A DNA stretch of 64,000 nucleotides from Synechococcus sp. WH 5701 (lineage in GTDB: Bacteria; Cyanobacteriota; Cyanobacteriia; PCC-6307; Cyanobiaceae): positions 1,121,844 to 1,185,843 of the forward strand of contig NZ_CH724159.1 of assembly GCF_000153045.1 (NCBI RefSeq), given 5' to 3'. The notes under the pieces are model-generated. The model saw only the letters and a list, made by a program, of their open reading frames with translations. It was not told the DNA's origin and did not search any database. The stretch's first letter is position 1. Each line of letters starts with the position of its first letter. Positions 1-11,689 of the stretch are shown piece by piece. Both the position numbers and the translations under genes were made by a program.

Positions 1-581
1 TCCCATCGCTGCCGTTGGTGCACGAGCACCGGCACCCAGCGCAGGTACTGAAGAATGTCCCCGAATCCCTGCTCACTCCAGATCCACACACTCAGCCGGG
101 GATCCAGCTTCGGCAACGCCTCATCGCCCCAGCAGGGAGATGGCAGCCATGGGTTCCATGAGGGCAGAGCCGAGCGGTGCTCCATCTCCGCATAGGCGGA
201 TCGGTAGTCTTCCAGGCCAATGCGCACCTGGCTGCAAGCCCAGGAGATGACGGGGTCCAGCCCTGGACCACTCTCCCTAGCGCAGCAGGCTGCACGGTCA
301 TAGGCCAGCACCGCCTCCTCGAACCGGTTGAGGTCCTTGAGGCAATTCCCCAGCCCCCGCCAGGCCATGGAGTCGTCGGGGGCCAACTGAACCGCCTGGC
401 GGTAGCAACCCTCGGCGGCGCCGGCGAGATCAGCCAGCCACAGCACATTGCCGAGGCTGATCTGCAGCCGATCGTTGTCCGGCTCCAGGACCAATGCCTG
501 GGCGTAAACCTGTGCGGCACCCAACCAGTCGTGGACTTGCTCCAACCCATGGGCCTGAGCCACCAGGGACATGAGGCTCAT
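1..581 (-). CDS. TPR-repeat glycosyltransferase-like protein (3' end outside window)
   Basis: Translating the minus strand from an ATG at 581 gives 193 codons with no stop before the window edge, so the C-terminus is missing. The first ~110 residues read as tetratricopeptide repeats (LGNVLWLADLAGAAEGCYR, then a WRGLGNCLKDLNRFEEAVLAY-type helix pair). Near the edge comes SEQGFGDILQYLRWVPVL, the segment that typically opens the GT9/heptosyltransferase-like C-terminal domain of bacterial TPR-glycosyltransferase fusions (EQGxGDxxQFxRY). The likely role is sugar transfer, perhaps O-GlcNAc-transferase-like, but the catalytic region is not in view, so the substrate cannot be stated. It is transcribed away from the orphan gene at 908. 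Confidence 0.75.
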   Translation of the reverse strand, partial: MSLMSLVAQAHGLEQVHDWLGAAQVYAQALVLEPDNDRLQISLGNVLWLADLAGAAEGCYRQAVQLAPDDSMAWRGLGNCLKDLNRFEEAVLAYDRAACCARESGPGLDPVISWACSQVRIGLEDYRSAYAEMEHRSALPSWNPWLPSPCWGDEALPKLDPRLSVWIWSEQGFGDILQYLRWVPVLVHQRQRW

Positions 582-907
582 GGCAGCACCTTCCACATCC
601 CTTGATCCTGCATGACCCTCCCCCTCACCGCACGACTCGGCCTACCACTGGACAACTTCAGGAGTCTCACAAGACTCAAGGCTGCTGATGTGAGTTTCAC
701 TACCATGAAGCTTGAGATATCCAAAATCCATGACAGGAGGCAAAGGCCTTGTGCCGCAGTGGTTTTGGGGGTGAAAGTGTAGTCCTTAACACTTCATCCC
801 GTATGCGCGCGGCCATTGGCTCGTTCACATTGAACAATTCTTAAGGACAAACCTTCATTGGGCTGATATGGTCTGTCCATCCAGCCGGGTATCCCTAAGA
901 ACCGCCC
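582..907. other. AT-rich intergenic region
   Basis: 326 bases between divergently transcribed genes. It is clearly AT-richer than the rest of the window. It contains a small imperfect hairpin (AAGTGT 775-780 / ACACTT 789-794) and a possible -10 hexamer TGATAT near 862-867 facing the gene at 908, without a convincing -35. No credible gene was found; a 25-codon reading frame at 705-782 has no ribosome binding site. Confidence 0.4.
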
Positions 908-1231
908 ATGACCACGCCAATCGGTTCAACTTTTACCGACCTACAAATCACTTTTCAAGCAACCACTTACCAGGGGCCTCCCCAGGACTTTGTCTCTGTA
1001 TCTCTAGGCACCAACTTCACGAGCACTGGGTCTGGTGGTACTTTTGTAGCCTCCAGCACTTCGAATGCCGTTGTCTTCGGCTCCAGCCTTCCTCCGAGCA
1101 CTACTCTCCCTGCACTGGCCAACCTCGTTCTCTCACCGCTTCCTTCTCAAATCAACGCCCTCTATTCCTTCAGCAACCAACTTCAGATCGGATCCTCCCC
1201 GGTCAATCTGTTCCCGCCCTCTACTCCCTGA
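908..1231 (+). CDS. Orphan Ser/Thr-rich small protein
   Basis: A 107-residue reading frame starting with ATG. The product is rich in Ser, Thr, Pro, Asn and Gly, has only two charged residues (both Asp), no Cys and no signal peptide. I do not recognise a family. Two things favour a real gene: it is followed 46 bases later by an excellent plus-strand intrinsic terminator, and no other plus-strand gene could use that terminator. Base composition is much AT-richer than neighbouring genes, which suggests recent acquisition or a relaxed sequence. It might be the remnant of a larger secreted or repetitive protein. No clear Shine-Dalgarno precedes the start. Confidence 0.45.
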   Translation: MTTPIGSTFTDLQITFQATTYQGPPQDFVSVSLGTNFTSTGSGGTFVASSTSNAVVFGSSLPPSTTLPALANLVLSPLPSQINALYSFSNQLQIGSSPVNLFPPSTP

Positions 1232-1276
1232 TTTCTTCAGACCACTTCAGGCTAATACCTGGCTCGTTTGCTCAAG

Positions 1277-1313
1277 TTCCCCCCAGGCCTTTGGCCCGGG
1301 GGGAATTTTTTTT
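1277..1313 (+). terminator. Strong intrinsic terminator
   Basis: Arms TTCCCCCC (1277-1284) and GGGGGGAA (1298-1305) enclose an inner GGCC-TTT-GGCC hairpin, followed by eight T residues (1306-1313). The T tract is on the plus strand, so it ends transcription from the orphan gene at 908 rather than clpB, which runs the other way. Confidence 0.9.
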
Positions 1314-1339
1314 GATTGGATCTGCGATCCGCCAATGGC

Positions 1340-3967
<2,628 letters not shown>

Positions 3968-4098
3968 GGATGATCTCCTCATGGGTGTTCGTTGCTGAAA
4001 GGCTATGAACGACCCGATGGCCAGCACAGGATGGGTAGGCCGAAACAATTGGCGAATCAACCGAACGGCGGCTCAGACCGGTCCGTAACGTCAAGCCC

Positions 4099-4590
4099 AT
4101 GCCGCGCCGTTACCCGATGCCCAGGACCCGTTCTCTCGCGACGCTCGCAGCCCTTGTCCTGCTGTCAGCGGGCCTGGCCCCCGGCGCTGCGGCCGCCAGC
4201 TGCACCTACCTGCCGGCCGTGGGGGGAGGCAACAGCGTCAGCAAGACGATCCAGTTGAACGGCCCCCTGGTGTTTCCCTTCGGCCGCACCAACTTCAACA
4301 CCGACTTCAGCGTGAATCGGGCCTTCTCCAGTTACAAAGTGAACTTCAAGTCCACCTCCACCGAGCGGGGCCCCTACCCCATCCAGGCCTACCTCAAGTT
4401 CAGTGATGGCACCAACCTGCAGGTGGTGAACGAAACCCTCGACGCCCAGCCCGGCCAGTTCCGCCAGTTCGGCCCCTTCTACCCACCCGCGGGCAAGCTG
4501 GTGACCCAGGTGAACGTGAAGGTGGGCTCGGGCTACAACGCCAACGCCACCGGTTTCAGCTACACGATCTCGGTGTTCGGCTGCCGCTGA
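4099..4590 (+). CDS. Secreted hypothetical protein
   Basis: 163 residues with a clear Sec signal peptide (basic start, then LATLAALVLLSAGLAPGAAAA, cleavage after an A-x-A near residue 33). The mature part is beta-rich with many Asn, Phe and Tyr and a Cys near each end (SCTYLP and the terminal GCR), possibly forming one disulfide. I do not recognise a family. A second ATG at 4117 is an alternative start. It is convergent with the small Cys-containing protein at 4617. Confidence 0.7.
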   Translation: MPRRYPMPRTRSLATLAALVLLSAGLAPGAAAASCTYLPAVGGGNSVSKTIQLNGPLVFPFGRTNFNTDFSVNRAFSSYKVNFKSTSTERGPYPIQAYLKFSDGTNLQVVNETLDAQPGQFRQFGPFYPPAGKLVTQVNVKVGSGYNANATGFSYTISVFGCR

Positions 4591-4616
4591 GGAAGCGGGC
4601 GCAAAGCAGGCCAGGT

Positions 4617-4925
4617 TCAGAGGTCCAGGCTCGGCAGCGCCCGTGGGCAGAGCTTGAGCGGGCAGCCATCGGCGCTGTACAGGGCATCCGCCGCCGACAG
4701 GCAACCGCCGGCGTTTTTGCGCGGCACCTGCCGTGGCTGGATCCTCAGCGGTTGCAGCACCGAGTCTTTCAGGGGGACCAGCAGCGGGCAGGAGGCCCCA
4801 GGCACCCAGGGCGCGCTGGACAGGGGTGGTACTGCCAGGGGCTGCTGGGCCAGGGCGGAAACGGGAGCGCCGAGCATCAGGGGGAGCGCCGCCAGGAGTG
4901 AACGCATCAACACTGGAGTTGCCAT
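4617..4925 (-). CDS. Small secreted Cys-containing hypothetical protein
   Basis: 102 residues. The N-terminus is a signal peptide (LMRSLLAALPLMLGAPVSALAQQ, cleavage after ALA). The mature protein is Pro-rich and carries four Cys (positions about 46, 74, 88 and 93), suggesting two disulfides in the periplasm or outside the cell. An internal Met at 4907 is an alternative start. No family recognised. Confidence 0.55.
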   Translation of the reverse strand: MATPVLMRSLLAALPLMLGAPVSALAQQPLAVPPLSSAPWVPGASCPLLVPLKDSVLQPLRIQPRQVPRKNAGGCLSAADALYSADGCPLKLCPRALPSLDL

Positions 4926-4961
4926 GATGACGCCGCGTCAGGCCACGGGCCCAGGGTAGGG

Positions 4962-5168
4962 ATGAGCAACGAGGAGAGGGAAGATCTGGTGGGGCGACTG
5001 GCGCAGGAATCCCGCGACTTCGAGGGCACCAGCAAGGATCCTGAGCGCAATTGCTGGCTGGTGGTGCACCGCCATGCCCATGGGGTGCTGCCCAGCGAAT
5101 ACGACATCCGCGACGTGCCCGAAGATCTTTACCTCGAGGTGCTCGCCAGGCGCCGAGAGCTCAGCTGA
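4962..5168 (+). CDS. Small conserved-looking hypothetical protein
   Basis: 68 residues, charged and soluble, starting MSNEEREDLVGRLAQESRDF. It has the even acidic/basic composition of a real small cytoplasmic protein and uses codons like its neighbours. No family recognised. Its end overlaps the end of the convergent Nif11 gene by 40 bases. Confidence 0.6.
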   Translation: MSNEEREDLVGRLAQESRDFEGTSKDPERNCWLVVHRHAHGVLPSEYDIRDVPEDLYLEVLARRRELS

Positions 5169-5440
5169 GGCTTTCGTCCGGTCACGGAACCCATCAGATC
5201 GGCCACAGGCTCGATCCTGGACCGGGTCAGGAACCGAGCGGCCTCCTCAGCGGAACAGGCCTGCTCCAGATCGGCCCAGTCGATGGCATAGCCCAGGGCC
5301 CTGGCTCGCTCGATCAGCTGCCCCCATGGCTGATGGCCCCTGTCGGTGCTCCACTGCTGGGCACCCTGCCGCAGCAAGGCCCTGAGGTTCGGCTGCTGCT
5401 CGGCATCGACCACCAGCCGTCGCAGTTGCTCCAGAGACAT
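5129..5440 (-). CDS. Nif11-family small protein
   Basis: 103 residues from an ATG at 5440 preceded by GGAG (start MSLEQLRRLVVDAEQQP). The N-terminal ~50 residues match the Nif11 pattern: MSxEQLxxLxxxxxxxPxLRxxL, followed by a segment with ARALGYAIDWADLEQA (the GY/F-x-I/F-xxxDL element). Nif11 domains form leader peptides of nitrile-hydratase-leader/nif11 natural products in cyanobacteria, or stand-alone small proteins of unknown role. No LanM or other modification enzyme lies nearby, the C-terminus lacks a GG cleavage motif followed by a Cys/Ser/Thr-rich core, so this is more likely a stand-alone Nif11 protein than a peptide precursor. Confidence 0.75.
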   Translation of the reverse strand: MSLEQLRRLVVDAEQQPNLRALLRQGAQQWSTDRGHQPWGQLIERARALGYAIDWADLEQACSAEEAARFLTRSRIEPVADLMGSVTGRKPQLSSRRLASTSR

Positions 5441-5512
5441 CTCAGCCGCTCCATCGGGCCTGCCCACCATCGCGCCGCAGCCATGGACAGCACAGCCTCG
5501 TGACACAAAGAC

Positions 5513-5540
5513 AAAAAAACCACCCCTGAGGCAGGGGTGG
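5513..5540 (-). terminator. Intrinsic terminator of petJ
   Basis: Perfect 9-bp stem CCACCCCTG (5520-5528) / CAGGGGTGG (5532-5540) with a 3-base loop. Read on the minus strand it is followed by seven T residues (complement of 5513-5519). It lies about 60 bases past the petJ stop. Confidence 0.93.
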
Positions 5541-5602
5541 AGAAGTGAAGGCGTAGACGCCGATCAGCTGAGACCAGAGGAGCAGGTACTGGTGACTCTG
5601 GA

Positions 5603-5944
5603 TCAGGCCCAGCCCTTGGCAGCCATTTCCTCGACGTAGGCGGACACATCGGCGATGTCAGTTTCGGTCAGCTTGCCGAGAAAGGCCGGCATGGCGTTCT
5701 TGCCAACGGTGACCTGAGCGGCGATGGCTGCCTCATGGTCGCTGCTGTAGTTGGCCAGGTAGGCCGTCAGGGCATCAGCCTTGAGGGTGCGCTCGGCGTT
5801 CACCACATTGCCGCCACCCATGTGGCAAGCGGCGCAGTTGGCGGAGAAGATCTGGCCGCCGTGGGCAGCGTCGGCGGCAAAACTGGGAGCGGCTCCCAGC
5901 AGCAGTGCCAGGCAGACGGCGAAGAATGAAAGCAGGCGACGCAT
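5603..5944 (-). CDS. petJ: Cytochrome c6
   Basis: Soluble thylakoid-lumen haem protein carrying electrons from cytochrome b6f to photosystem I, an alternative to plastocyanin. 113 residues from the ATG at 5944: signal peptide (RRLLSFFAVCLALLLGAAPSFA), haem-attachment motif CAACH in the mature N-terminus, and the distal Met ligand in NAMPAFLG. The in-frame extension to 5971 starts with TTG and lies before the signal peptide, so it is not used. petE lies immediately upstream on the same strand but is separated by an intrinsic terminator, and petJ has its own terminator downstream. Copper-dependent reciprocal use of petE and petJ is known in cyanobacteria; the layout fits separate regulation. 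Confidence 0.95.
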   Translation of the reverse strand: MRRLLSFFAVCLALLLGAAPSFAADAAHGGQIFSANCAACHMGGGNVVNAERTLKADALTAYLANYSSDHEAAIAAQVTVGKNAMPAFLGKLTETDIADVSAYVEEMAAKGWA

Positions 5945-5977
5945 CAGGGAGGCGAGCAATGGAGCGGGCAACCCGTC

Positions 5978-6017
5978 AAAAATAGAGTCCCGCCACCGGA
6001 AGAGAGCCGGCGGCGGG
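5978..6017 (-). terminator. Intrinsic terminator between petE and petJ
   Basis: On the minus strand an 11-bp GC-rich stem (complement of 6007-6017 with 5989-5999, one G-U pair) with a 7-base loop is followed after six bases by TTTTT (complement of 5978-5982). It ends about 40 bases past the petE stop and only 34 bases before the petJ ATG. Confidence 0.85.
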
Positions 6018-6057
6018 AGCGGATCGAAACAATGTCGTTACTGAGCCCCAGCGGGGT

Positions 6058-6450
6058 TCACTCGACGATCACCTTGCCGACCATGCCGGCACCGCGGTGG
6101 GGCTCGCACCAGTAGTCGTAGGTACCGGCCTGATCGAAGGTTTCATCCCAGCTTTCCCCGGGGGCGAAGGCCAGGGTGGTGTGGCTGAGCTCCTCATGGC
6201 CATCGAAGACGGCGTTGTGGGGGGCCAGCTTGTTGTTGACGAAGTGGACCGTATCGCCCTTGCTGATCGTGATCTCGCTGGGCTCGAAGGCGAGCATGCC
6301 GGCGTCGGTGCCGAGCTTCACTTCAACGGTGGCAGCCTCAGCCGGCTGCACGGAGCTGACGCTCACCAGGACCAGCAGCGCTCCGAGCAGAGCAGAAGCG
6401 GCAACAGCCCGGAAGAGGCGAGCCGCGGAAGCCATCAGACCCTGAACCAT
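6058..6450 (-). CDS. petE: Plastocyanin
   Basis: Type-1 copper protein of the thylakoid lumen that shuttles electrons from cytochrome b6f to photosystem I. 130 residues from the ATG at 6450, which has AGGA at a good distance upstream. Signal peptide [28 protein letters not shown], then the cupredoxin fold. Copper ligands visible: His in [11 protein letters not shown], then Cys, His and Met in [13 protein letters not shown]. The mature chain starts [12 protein letters not shown]. Upstream in-frame codons read as out-of-character sequence and are excluded. It sits after the hemE/SDR genes and ahead of petJ. Confidence 0.97.
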   Translation of the reverse strand: MVQGLMASAARLFRAVAASALLGALLVLVSVSSVQPAEAATVEVKLGTDAGMLAFEPSEITISKGDTVHFVNNKLAPHNAVFDGHEELSHTTLAFAPGESWDETFDQAGTYDYWCEPHRGAGMVGKVIVE

Positions 6451-6487
6451 CTTGTATTCCTGACACTGAGGGCAGTGTATGACGTCT

Positions 6488-7498
6488 TCAGATCCTTCCG
6501 CGGTGAGGCAGCCCCGCCAGCTCGAACACCGCCTCCAGGCTGGGGGCATGGCTCACCAGATCGAAGCGCTCCGGCGGGCTCACCGGGTCGTGGATGAAGT
6601 GGCGCTGGCGGATGCTGAAGCGATCCCAGGCATTCACCTCGATCGGCAGCACCCGGATCAGGGCTTCGATCCACCAGCCGTTCAGCGCCAGCCCGAAAGG
6701 CGGCCGCCAGCTGCGGCGCCAGCGGCAGAGGCGGCTCACGGTGTCGTCGACGGTGACGGCAGGCTGACCCAGCACGAGCCGGCGCAGCGGCCCCTGATTC
6801 GGCTCCGGATTGGGCTGGTGGGGGTTCAGGGCGAGATGGGAGCAGACCAGGGCGATGTCAGCGGCATGGATGAAATGGAAGCTGGCCTCGGCCCGCAGCC
6901 ACTTCGCCAGCCACAGCCAACGCACCGCTTCCTTGAGGCCGGCCGTGAGGTAGCTGGTGGGGTGGGGATCGCCAGGACCCACCGAGCCACCGAACACGAG
7001 CGTGGGAAAGACGGCGACGATCCGCTCGGCCAGGGGATGGCGCTCCAGCTGCTGCAGGCAGAGGGCCTTGGTCTGGATGTACTCGGTGCCGTAGGCCTCC
7101 GCTTCCGGCAGCAGCTGCAACTGCTGGTCAAGGATGCTGGCGGTGGAGAAATAGATGATCTGCTCCAGACGCTCGGGATCGAGCCGGCCCAGCAGCTCTT
7201 TCACAGCCACCACATTCACCTGATGGGCCCGCTCGGGGTCGCCCCAGGCTGTGGCGGTGTGAATCACCCGGGTGGCCGAGGCGATCGCAGCGGCATGGGG
7301 TGCCTGATCGCGCAGGTCCCCCACCAGCAGGGTGATGCGCGGATGCTGCCGGGGCACGGCCGTCAGCTTGGCGGGATCCCTCAGCCAGAGCAGCAGCTCG
7401 GCATCGGAGTTGCCCAGCAGCTGCTCGGCGATGGCCTGGCCGACGCAACCGCTCGCTCCCGTGATCAGAACCCGGGCGGGTCCGTTGGCGCTGCTCAA
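6488..7498 (-). CDS. NAD-dependent epimerase/dehydratase (extended SDR)
   Basis: 336 residues. The N-terminus has the extended-SDR nucleotide-binding motif GASGCVGQA (GxxGxxG) after a hydrophobic strand (ARVLITGA), and a Tyr-x3-Lys pair in the TEYIQTKA region (YIQTK). Its start codon overlaps the hemE stop by 4 bases, so it is translationally coupled to hemE. The substrate is not evident. The same linkage to hemE is familiar in picocyanobacteria. A sugar, sterol-like or flavonoid-reductase-type substrate cannot be told apart from the sequence. Confidence 0.85.
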   Translation of the reverse strand: MSSANGPARVLITGASGCVGQAIAEQLLGNSDAELLLWLRDPAKLTAVPRQHPRITLLVGDLRDQAPHAAAIASATRVIHTATAWGDPERAHQVNVVAVKELLGRLDPERLEQIIYFSTASILDQQLQLLPEAEAYGTEYIQTKALCLQQLERHPLAERIVAVFPTLVFGGSVGPGDPHPTSYLTAGLKEAVRWLWLAKWLRAEASFHFIHAADIALVCSHLALNPHQPNPEPNQGPLRRLVLGQPAVTVDDTVSRLCRWRRSWRPPFGLALNGWWIEALIRVLPIEVNAWDRFSIRQRHFIHDPVSPPERFDLVSHAPSLEAVFELAGLPHRGRI

Positions 7499-8553
7499 AC
7501 GGCTGCCCCCAGCAGCTCGTTCACCGACTTGCCGGCCTCGAAGAACACCCGGGCGTTCTCTTCGGGCGTGCCCGGCAGGATGCCGTGGCCGAGGTTGAGG
7601 ATGTGGCGGCGGCCTCGGGCCTTGAGCACGGTGTCGACGATGCGTGCCCTGATCGCTTCCGGCGTGCCGAAGAGCAGACCTGGATCCACATTGCCCTGCA
7701 CACCGAGGTGCTGCGGCAAGCGGGCGCAGCCATCGGCCATGTCAACGGTCCAGTCGAGCGAGATGAAATCGACACCGGTGGTGGCCATCCGCTCCAGCAC
7801 ACCGGCGCTGCCGGAGATGTAGAGAATCAGGGGGGTATCGGGGTGCTTCGCCTTGACCTGATCCACCACCCGTTTCTGATAAGGAGCGGCGAACACGTCG
7901 AAGTCGATCGGGCTGAGCTGACCGGCCCAGGAATCGAACAGCTGCACCACCTGGGCGCCGCTCTCGATCTGATAGCTCACGTAGGCGGCGATTGAATCAG
8001 CCAACAGGCCCAGAAGGCGGTGCAGCAGCGCCGGCTCCTGGAAGGCCATGGCCTTGATCACGGCGTAGTTCTTGCTGCTCCTGCCCTCCACCGCATAGGC
8101 GGCCAGGGTCCAGGGGGCCCCCACGAAGCCCAGCACCGCCGCCCCGTTGCCCACGCTCTGTCGCAGCCGGCCCAGCACCTCGCCGACGAACGGAAGTGAG
8201 GCCGCCGGCTCCAGGGGCCTCAGCGCTTCCACCTGGGCAAGGGTGCGAATCGGCGGGTCGATGATCGGTCCCTTGCTCTCGATGATGTCGAAATCGATCC
8301 CCATCCCCGGCAGGGGCGTGAGGATGTCGGAGAAGAGAATCACCCCATCGGGTTGAAAGGCCCGGTACGGCTGCATCGAAATCTCATAGGAGAGATCGGG
8401 CTGCTCCGAGCGTTCCCGGAAGCCGGGATGGCGGTCGCGCAGGTCGCGGTAGACCTTCATGTAGCGCCCGGCCTGGCGCATCATCCAGACCGGTGGCCGC
8501 TCCACCTGCTCACCTCGGGCGGCGCGCAGCAGCAGGGGGAGCGAGTCGGCCAT
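7495..8553 (-). CDS. hemE: Uroporphyrinogen decarboxylase
   Basis: Removes four carboxyl groups from uroporphyrinogen III to give coproporphyrinogen III, in the shared route to haem, chlorophyll and phycobilins. 352 residues, normal length. Family signatures are clear: [14 protein letters not shown] near the N-terminus (the two Arg bind substrate carboxylates) and [17 protein letters not shown] in the middle, with the conserved GHGILPGTP near the C-terminus. It lies downstream of glgB with 26 bases between and overlaps the following SDR gene by 4 bases. Confidence 0.97.
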   Translation of the reverse strand: MADSLPLLLRAARGEQVERPPVWMMRQAGRYMKVYRDLRDRHPGFRERSEQPDLSYEISMQPYRAFQPDGVILFSDILTPLPGMGIDFDIIESKGPIIDPPIRTLAQVEALRPLEPAASLPFVGEVLGRLRQSVGNGAAVLGFVGAPWTLAAYAVEGRSSKNYAVIKAMAFQEPALLHRLLGLLADSIAAYVSYQIESGAQVVQLFDSWAGQLSPIDFDVFAAPYQKRVVDQVKAKHPDTPLILYISGSAGVLERMATTGVDFISLDWTVDMADGCARLPQHLGVQGNVDPGLLFGTPEAIRARIVDTVLKARGRRHILNLGHGILPGTPEENARVFFEAGKSVNELLGAAV

Positions 8554-8579
8554 GGGTGAAAGGAATGCCAGGGGCGAAC

Positions 8580-10889
8580 CTACCCGAGCGCACCACCTGT
8601 TTCGGCGGCTTCGTCACAGAGGGCCTGGCTGCGTACCGGGTCGCGCTGCAGCACCAGCACGCTCAGGGGCGGCAGGCAGAGGTCGAGCGACTGGCTGTAG
8701 CCATGGAGCGCCCACTCCTCGGTGAATTTCCCTCCCAGATTGCCGAGGTTGCTGCCGCCGTAGCGGCTGCTGTCGGTGTTGAAGGCTTCGGCGTAGTAGC
8801 CCTCCATCGGCACCCCGACCCGGTAATGGGAGTGGCTCTGGGGCGTGAAGTTGGCCACCACCACCACCCAGCGGCCCGTGAGGCTCTCCCGGCGCATGAA
8901 GCTGATCACCGAATGGCGGCTGTCGCTGCAGTCGATCCACTGGAAGCCGTAGTGGTCGAAATCCTCCCTCCAGAGGGCCGGCTCCTCGCGGTAGTAGCGG
9001 TTGAGGTCGTCGACCAGGTTGCGCAGACCCTGATGGGCCTCGAACTGCAGGAGGTCCCACTGCAGGTCGCCCCAGACATTCCATTCGGAGCGCTGGCCGA
9101 ACTCCATGCCCATGAAGATGGTCTTCTTGCCCGGGTGGGTCCACATGTAGGCGAGCAGGGCGCGCACATTGGCGAACTTGTGCCAGTCGTCGCCCGGCAT
9201 CTTGTGCAACAGGTTGCTCTTACCATGCACCACTTCATCGTGGCTGAGAGCCAGCATGAAGTTCTCGGTGTAGTGGTACATGATCGAGAATGTGACATTG
9301 TTCTGGTGGAACTGCCGGAACCAGGGATCCAGCTCGAAGTAATCGAGCATGTCGTGCATCCAGCCCATGTTCCACTTGAGGTTGAAACCGAGGCCACCCA
9401 TTTCAGTGGGCTTGGACACCATTGGCCAGGTGGTGGATTCCTCGGCAATGGAGAGAGCACCGGGAAAATGATGAAACAGCACCGAATTGGCCTGCTGCAG
9501 GAAGCGCACCGCCTCGAGGTTTTCGCGGCCACCCTGCTCGTTGACCAGCCATTCGCCATCGGGACGCAGGTAGTCGCGGTAGAGCATTGAGGCCACCGCA
9601 TCCACCCGGATGCCATCGATGTGAAACTCCTCGAACCAATAGACCAGATTGGCCACGAGGAAGTTACGCACCTCATTGCGGCTGTAGTTGAAGATCAGCG
9701 TGCCCCACTCCTTGTGCTCGCCGATGCGGGGATCGGCATGCTCATAGAGGTGGCAGCCATCGAAGAAGGCCAGGCCATGAGCATCCTTGGGGAAGTGGCC
9801 GGGCACCCAGTCGAGGATCACCCCGAGACCTTCGGCATGACAGCGATCGACGAAGGCCCGGAATTCATCCGGCGGACCGAAGCGGCTGGTGGGGGCGTAG
9901 AAGCCGGTCACCTGATAGCCCCAGGAACCATCGAAGGGATGCTCGGCGATCGGCATCAGCTCCAGATGGGTGAACCCACGCGCCTTCACGTAGGGGATCA
10001 GCCGGTCGGCCAGCTCGGGATAGGTGAGCAGGCGTGCTCCGGGCTTGAGATCGGCGGCTGCCACGGGCGGACGCGGGCTGCCGTCAGCCTCCAGGAAGGG
10101 CTGATCAGCCGGGCCATGCATCCAGCTGCCCAGATGCAATTCGTACACCGAGATCGGCTGATTCAGAGGATCCCGGCTGTCGCGCTCGGCCAGCCAGGCC
10201 TGATCGCCCCAGCGGTACTGGCCCAGCCGGGAGACCACCGAGCCCTGCTGGGGGCGAACCTCATGCTGGAAGCCGTAGGGATCGGCCTTCTGATAGCAGT
10301 GGCCCTCAGGGGAGCGCACCTCGTATTTATAGAGATCTCCGGGCTTCAGGCCGGGCACGAACAGCTCCCAGATCCCGCCCATGCGCAGTTGCATCGGGTG
10401 ATGGCGACCATCCCAGCCGTTGCATTCAGCCAGCAGGGCCACACTGCGGGCATTGGGGGCCCAGAGGGCGAATTGCACGCCGGCGATGCCGTCGCGCTCG
10501 CAGGGGTGAGCGCCGAGACGGCGCCAGATGTGATGGTGGTTGCCTTCCGCGAAGAGATGGCGGTCAAGTTCGCCCATCCACTCCTCGCGGAAGGCCCACG
10601 GGTCGTGCTGCTGGTGCTCGATACCCCCACGCTGCACCCGGTACTCGTAGCGCCGGCCCGGGTCTTCGCTCAGCTCGACTTCAAAAACCCAGGGATGGTG
10701 GGGCGTGGCCATCGGCAGGGCACGGCCATCGAGCAGCAGGTCAACCTGGCTCGCTTCCGGCATCCAGGCCCTCACCACCCAGCCATCACCCTTGGGCTGG
10801 GGCCCAAGCACGGCAAAAGGATGATCGTGCCGGCACTCCTGAAGCCTCTGGCCGTCTTGGACCATCCATTCGAGGCTGGTGGAGGGCAT
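8580..10889 (-). CDS. glgB: 1,4-alpha-glucan branching enzyme
   Basis: Introduces alpha-1,6 branches into glycogen. 769 residues with two N-terminal beta domains (a CBM48 at ~125-225, [22 protein letters not shown]) and a GH13 catalytic barrel. GH13 motifs: [14 protein letters not shown] (region I), [12 protein letters not shown] with the nucleophile Asp (region II), SIAEEST with the acid Glu (region III) and [10 protein letters not shown] (region IV). The start ATG is at 10889. It is upstream of hemE on the same strand, a pairing probably of co-location rather than shared pathway. Confidence 0.97.
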   Translation of the reverse strand: MPSTSLEWMVQDGQRLQECRHDHPFAVLGPQPKGDGWVVRAWMPEASQVDLLLDGRALPMATPHHPWVFEVELSEDPGRRYEYRVQRGGIEHQQHDPWAFREEWMGELDRHLFAEGNHHHIWRRLGAHPCERDGIAGVQFALWAPNARSVALLAECNGWDGRHHPMQLRMGGIWELFVPGLKPGDLYKYEVRSPEGHCYQKADPYGFQHEVRPQQGSVVSRLGQYRWGDQAWLAERDSRDPLNQPISVYELHLGSWMHGPADQPFLEADGSPRPPVAAADLKPGARLLTYPELADRLIPYVKARGFTHLELMPIAEHPFDGSWGYQVTGFYAPTSRFGPPDEFRAFVDRCHAEGLGVILDWVPGHFPKDAHGLAFFDGCHLYEHADPRIGEHKEWGTLIFNYSRNEVRNFLVANLVYWFEEFHIDGIRVDAVASMLYRDYLRPDGEWLVNEQGGRENLEAVRFLQQANSVLFHHFPGALSIAEESTTWPMVSKPTEMGGLGFNLKWNMGWMHDMLDYFELDPWFRQFHQNNVTFSIMYHYTENFMLALSHDEVVHGKSNLLHKMPGDDWHKFANVRALLAYMWTHPGKKTIFMGMEFGQRSEWNVWGDLQWDLLQFEAHQGLRNLVDDLNRYYREEPALWREDFDHYGFQWIDCSDSRHSVISFMRRESLTGRWVVVVANFTPQSHSHYRVGVPMEGYYAEAFNTDSSRYGGSNLGNLGGKFTEEWALHGYSQSLDLCLPPLSVLVLQRDPVRSQALCDEAAETGGALG

Positions 10890-10948
10890 CGAGCATCAGC
10901 GGACGGAAGGGGAGCTTAGGCCCGCCGATCCTGGAGGTCCCTCCACGC

Positions 10949-11665
10949 TCAGGGCAATGGGCTGCCAGGCATGGCCGGATCCTCGGGGAAGTCGACGCCG
11001 ATGATGTGACCCTGAGCGTCGAAGATCACGAACAGGTTGTCGGTGACCCTCTGGAACTGGGTGGTGACGAGCACCAGCTGCTGTGGGCCTCCTTCACTGG
11101 CCACCACGGTGCCGCGCAGGCGCTGGAATGAACCGGTGAATTTCTCGAGATCCTTCCAGCGGTTGAGCAGATCCTGGGGGGTGATCTCGTCCTGGAGATC
11201 GCGGATCAGCAGGCTGCGGGCATCCACCACCCGGCCCTCGCTGAGTGAAGTGATGAAGTTGGTGGCGATCTGCTTGATCGGCGTGTCGTTCTGATCCAGC
11301 TCCCAGCCCAGCACACGTCCGCGGCCGTCGAGCACCAGCACCAGGGGACGGCTGCCGCTGGAACCCCTCAGCTCCGCCTCCACCGTGCTGTCATCCACCC
11401 CCGTTGACACGTCGGTGATGCGGCTGCCGAGGATGGGCCCCTGCCTCTGCAAGCGTTGACGCACCCGCTCCACCGTGGTCAGTTTCTGCAGATCAGGGGC
11501 CAGACGGTCAAAGACAGCCTGACTGTCCTGGCGCTTCAGGGCATCAAGCACCACCTGCCCGGCGGCTCTGGCCTCGGCTGGCTGCAGCGCGGAGGTGGCC
11601 AGGGCCTGCCCTCCATGGAGTCCACAGGCCAGGGCCATCGCCAGCAAAGGGACGCGCAGATTCAC
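10949..11665 (-). CDS. Secreted DUF3887-like protein, two tandem domains
   Basis: 238 residues with a signal peptide (VPLLAMALACGLHGGQALA). The mature part contains two similar ~100-residue units: one beginning ARAAGQVVLDALKRQDSQAV and ending VLDGRGRVLGWELD, the other beginning IATNFITSLSEGRVVDARS and ending VIFDAQGHIIGVDF. Helix-rich start plus a beta finish (x-V-x-D-xxGxxxG) is the pattern of DUF3887 domains. Exported, function unknown. It lies 24 bases after the CocE hydrolase gene and could be cotranscribed with it. Confidence 0.7.
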   Translation of the reverse strand: MNLRVPLLAMALACGLHGGQALATSALQPAEARAAGQVVLDALKRQDSQAVFDRLAPDLQKLTTVERVRQRLQRQGPILGSRITDVSTGVDDSTVEAELRGSSGSRPLVLVLDGRGRVLGWELDQNDTPIKQIATNFITSLSEGRVVDARSLLIRDLQDEITPQDLLNRWKDLEKFTGSFQRLRGTVVASEGGPQQLVLVTTQFQRVTDNLFVIFDAQGHIIGVDFPEDPAMPGSPLP

Positions 11666-11689
11666 GGAGGTGCGGGCGTTGGGCTCGCG

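Noticed and set aside
705..782. A 25-residue reading frame upstream of the orphan gene
   Set aside because: No Shine-Dalgarno, no recognisable sequence and no terminator; ordinary chance frame in an AT-rich gap.
775..794. Hairpin AAGTGT-N8-ACACTT
   Set aside because: Only six base pairs with an 8-base loop and no T tract; too weak to call a terminator or operator.
9621..10919. 432-codon plus-strand frame opposite glgB
   Set aside because: Antisense shadow of a strongly conserved enzyme gene; no ribosome binding site or family resemblance.
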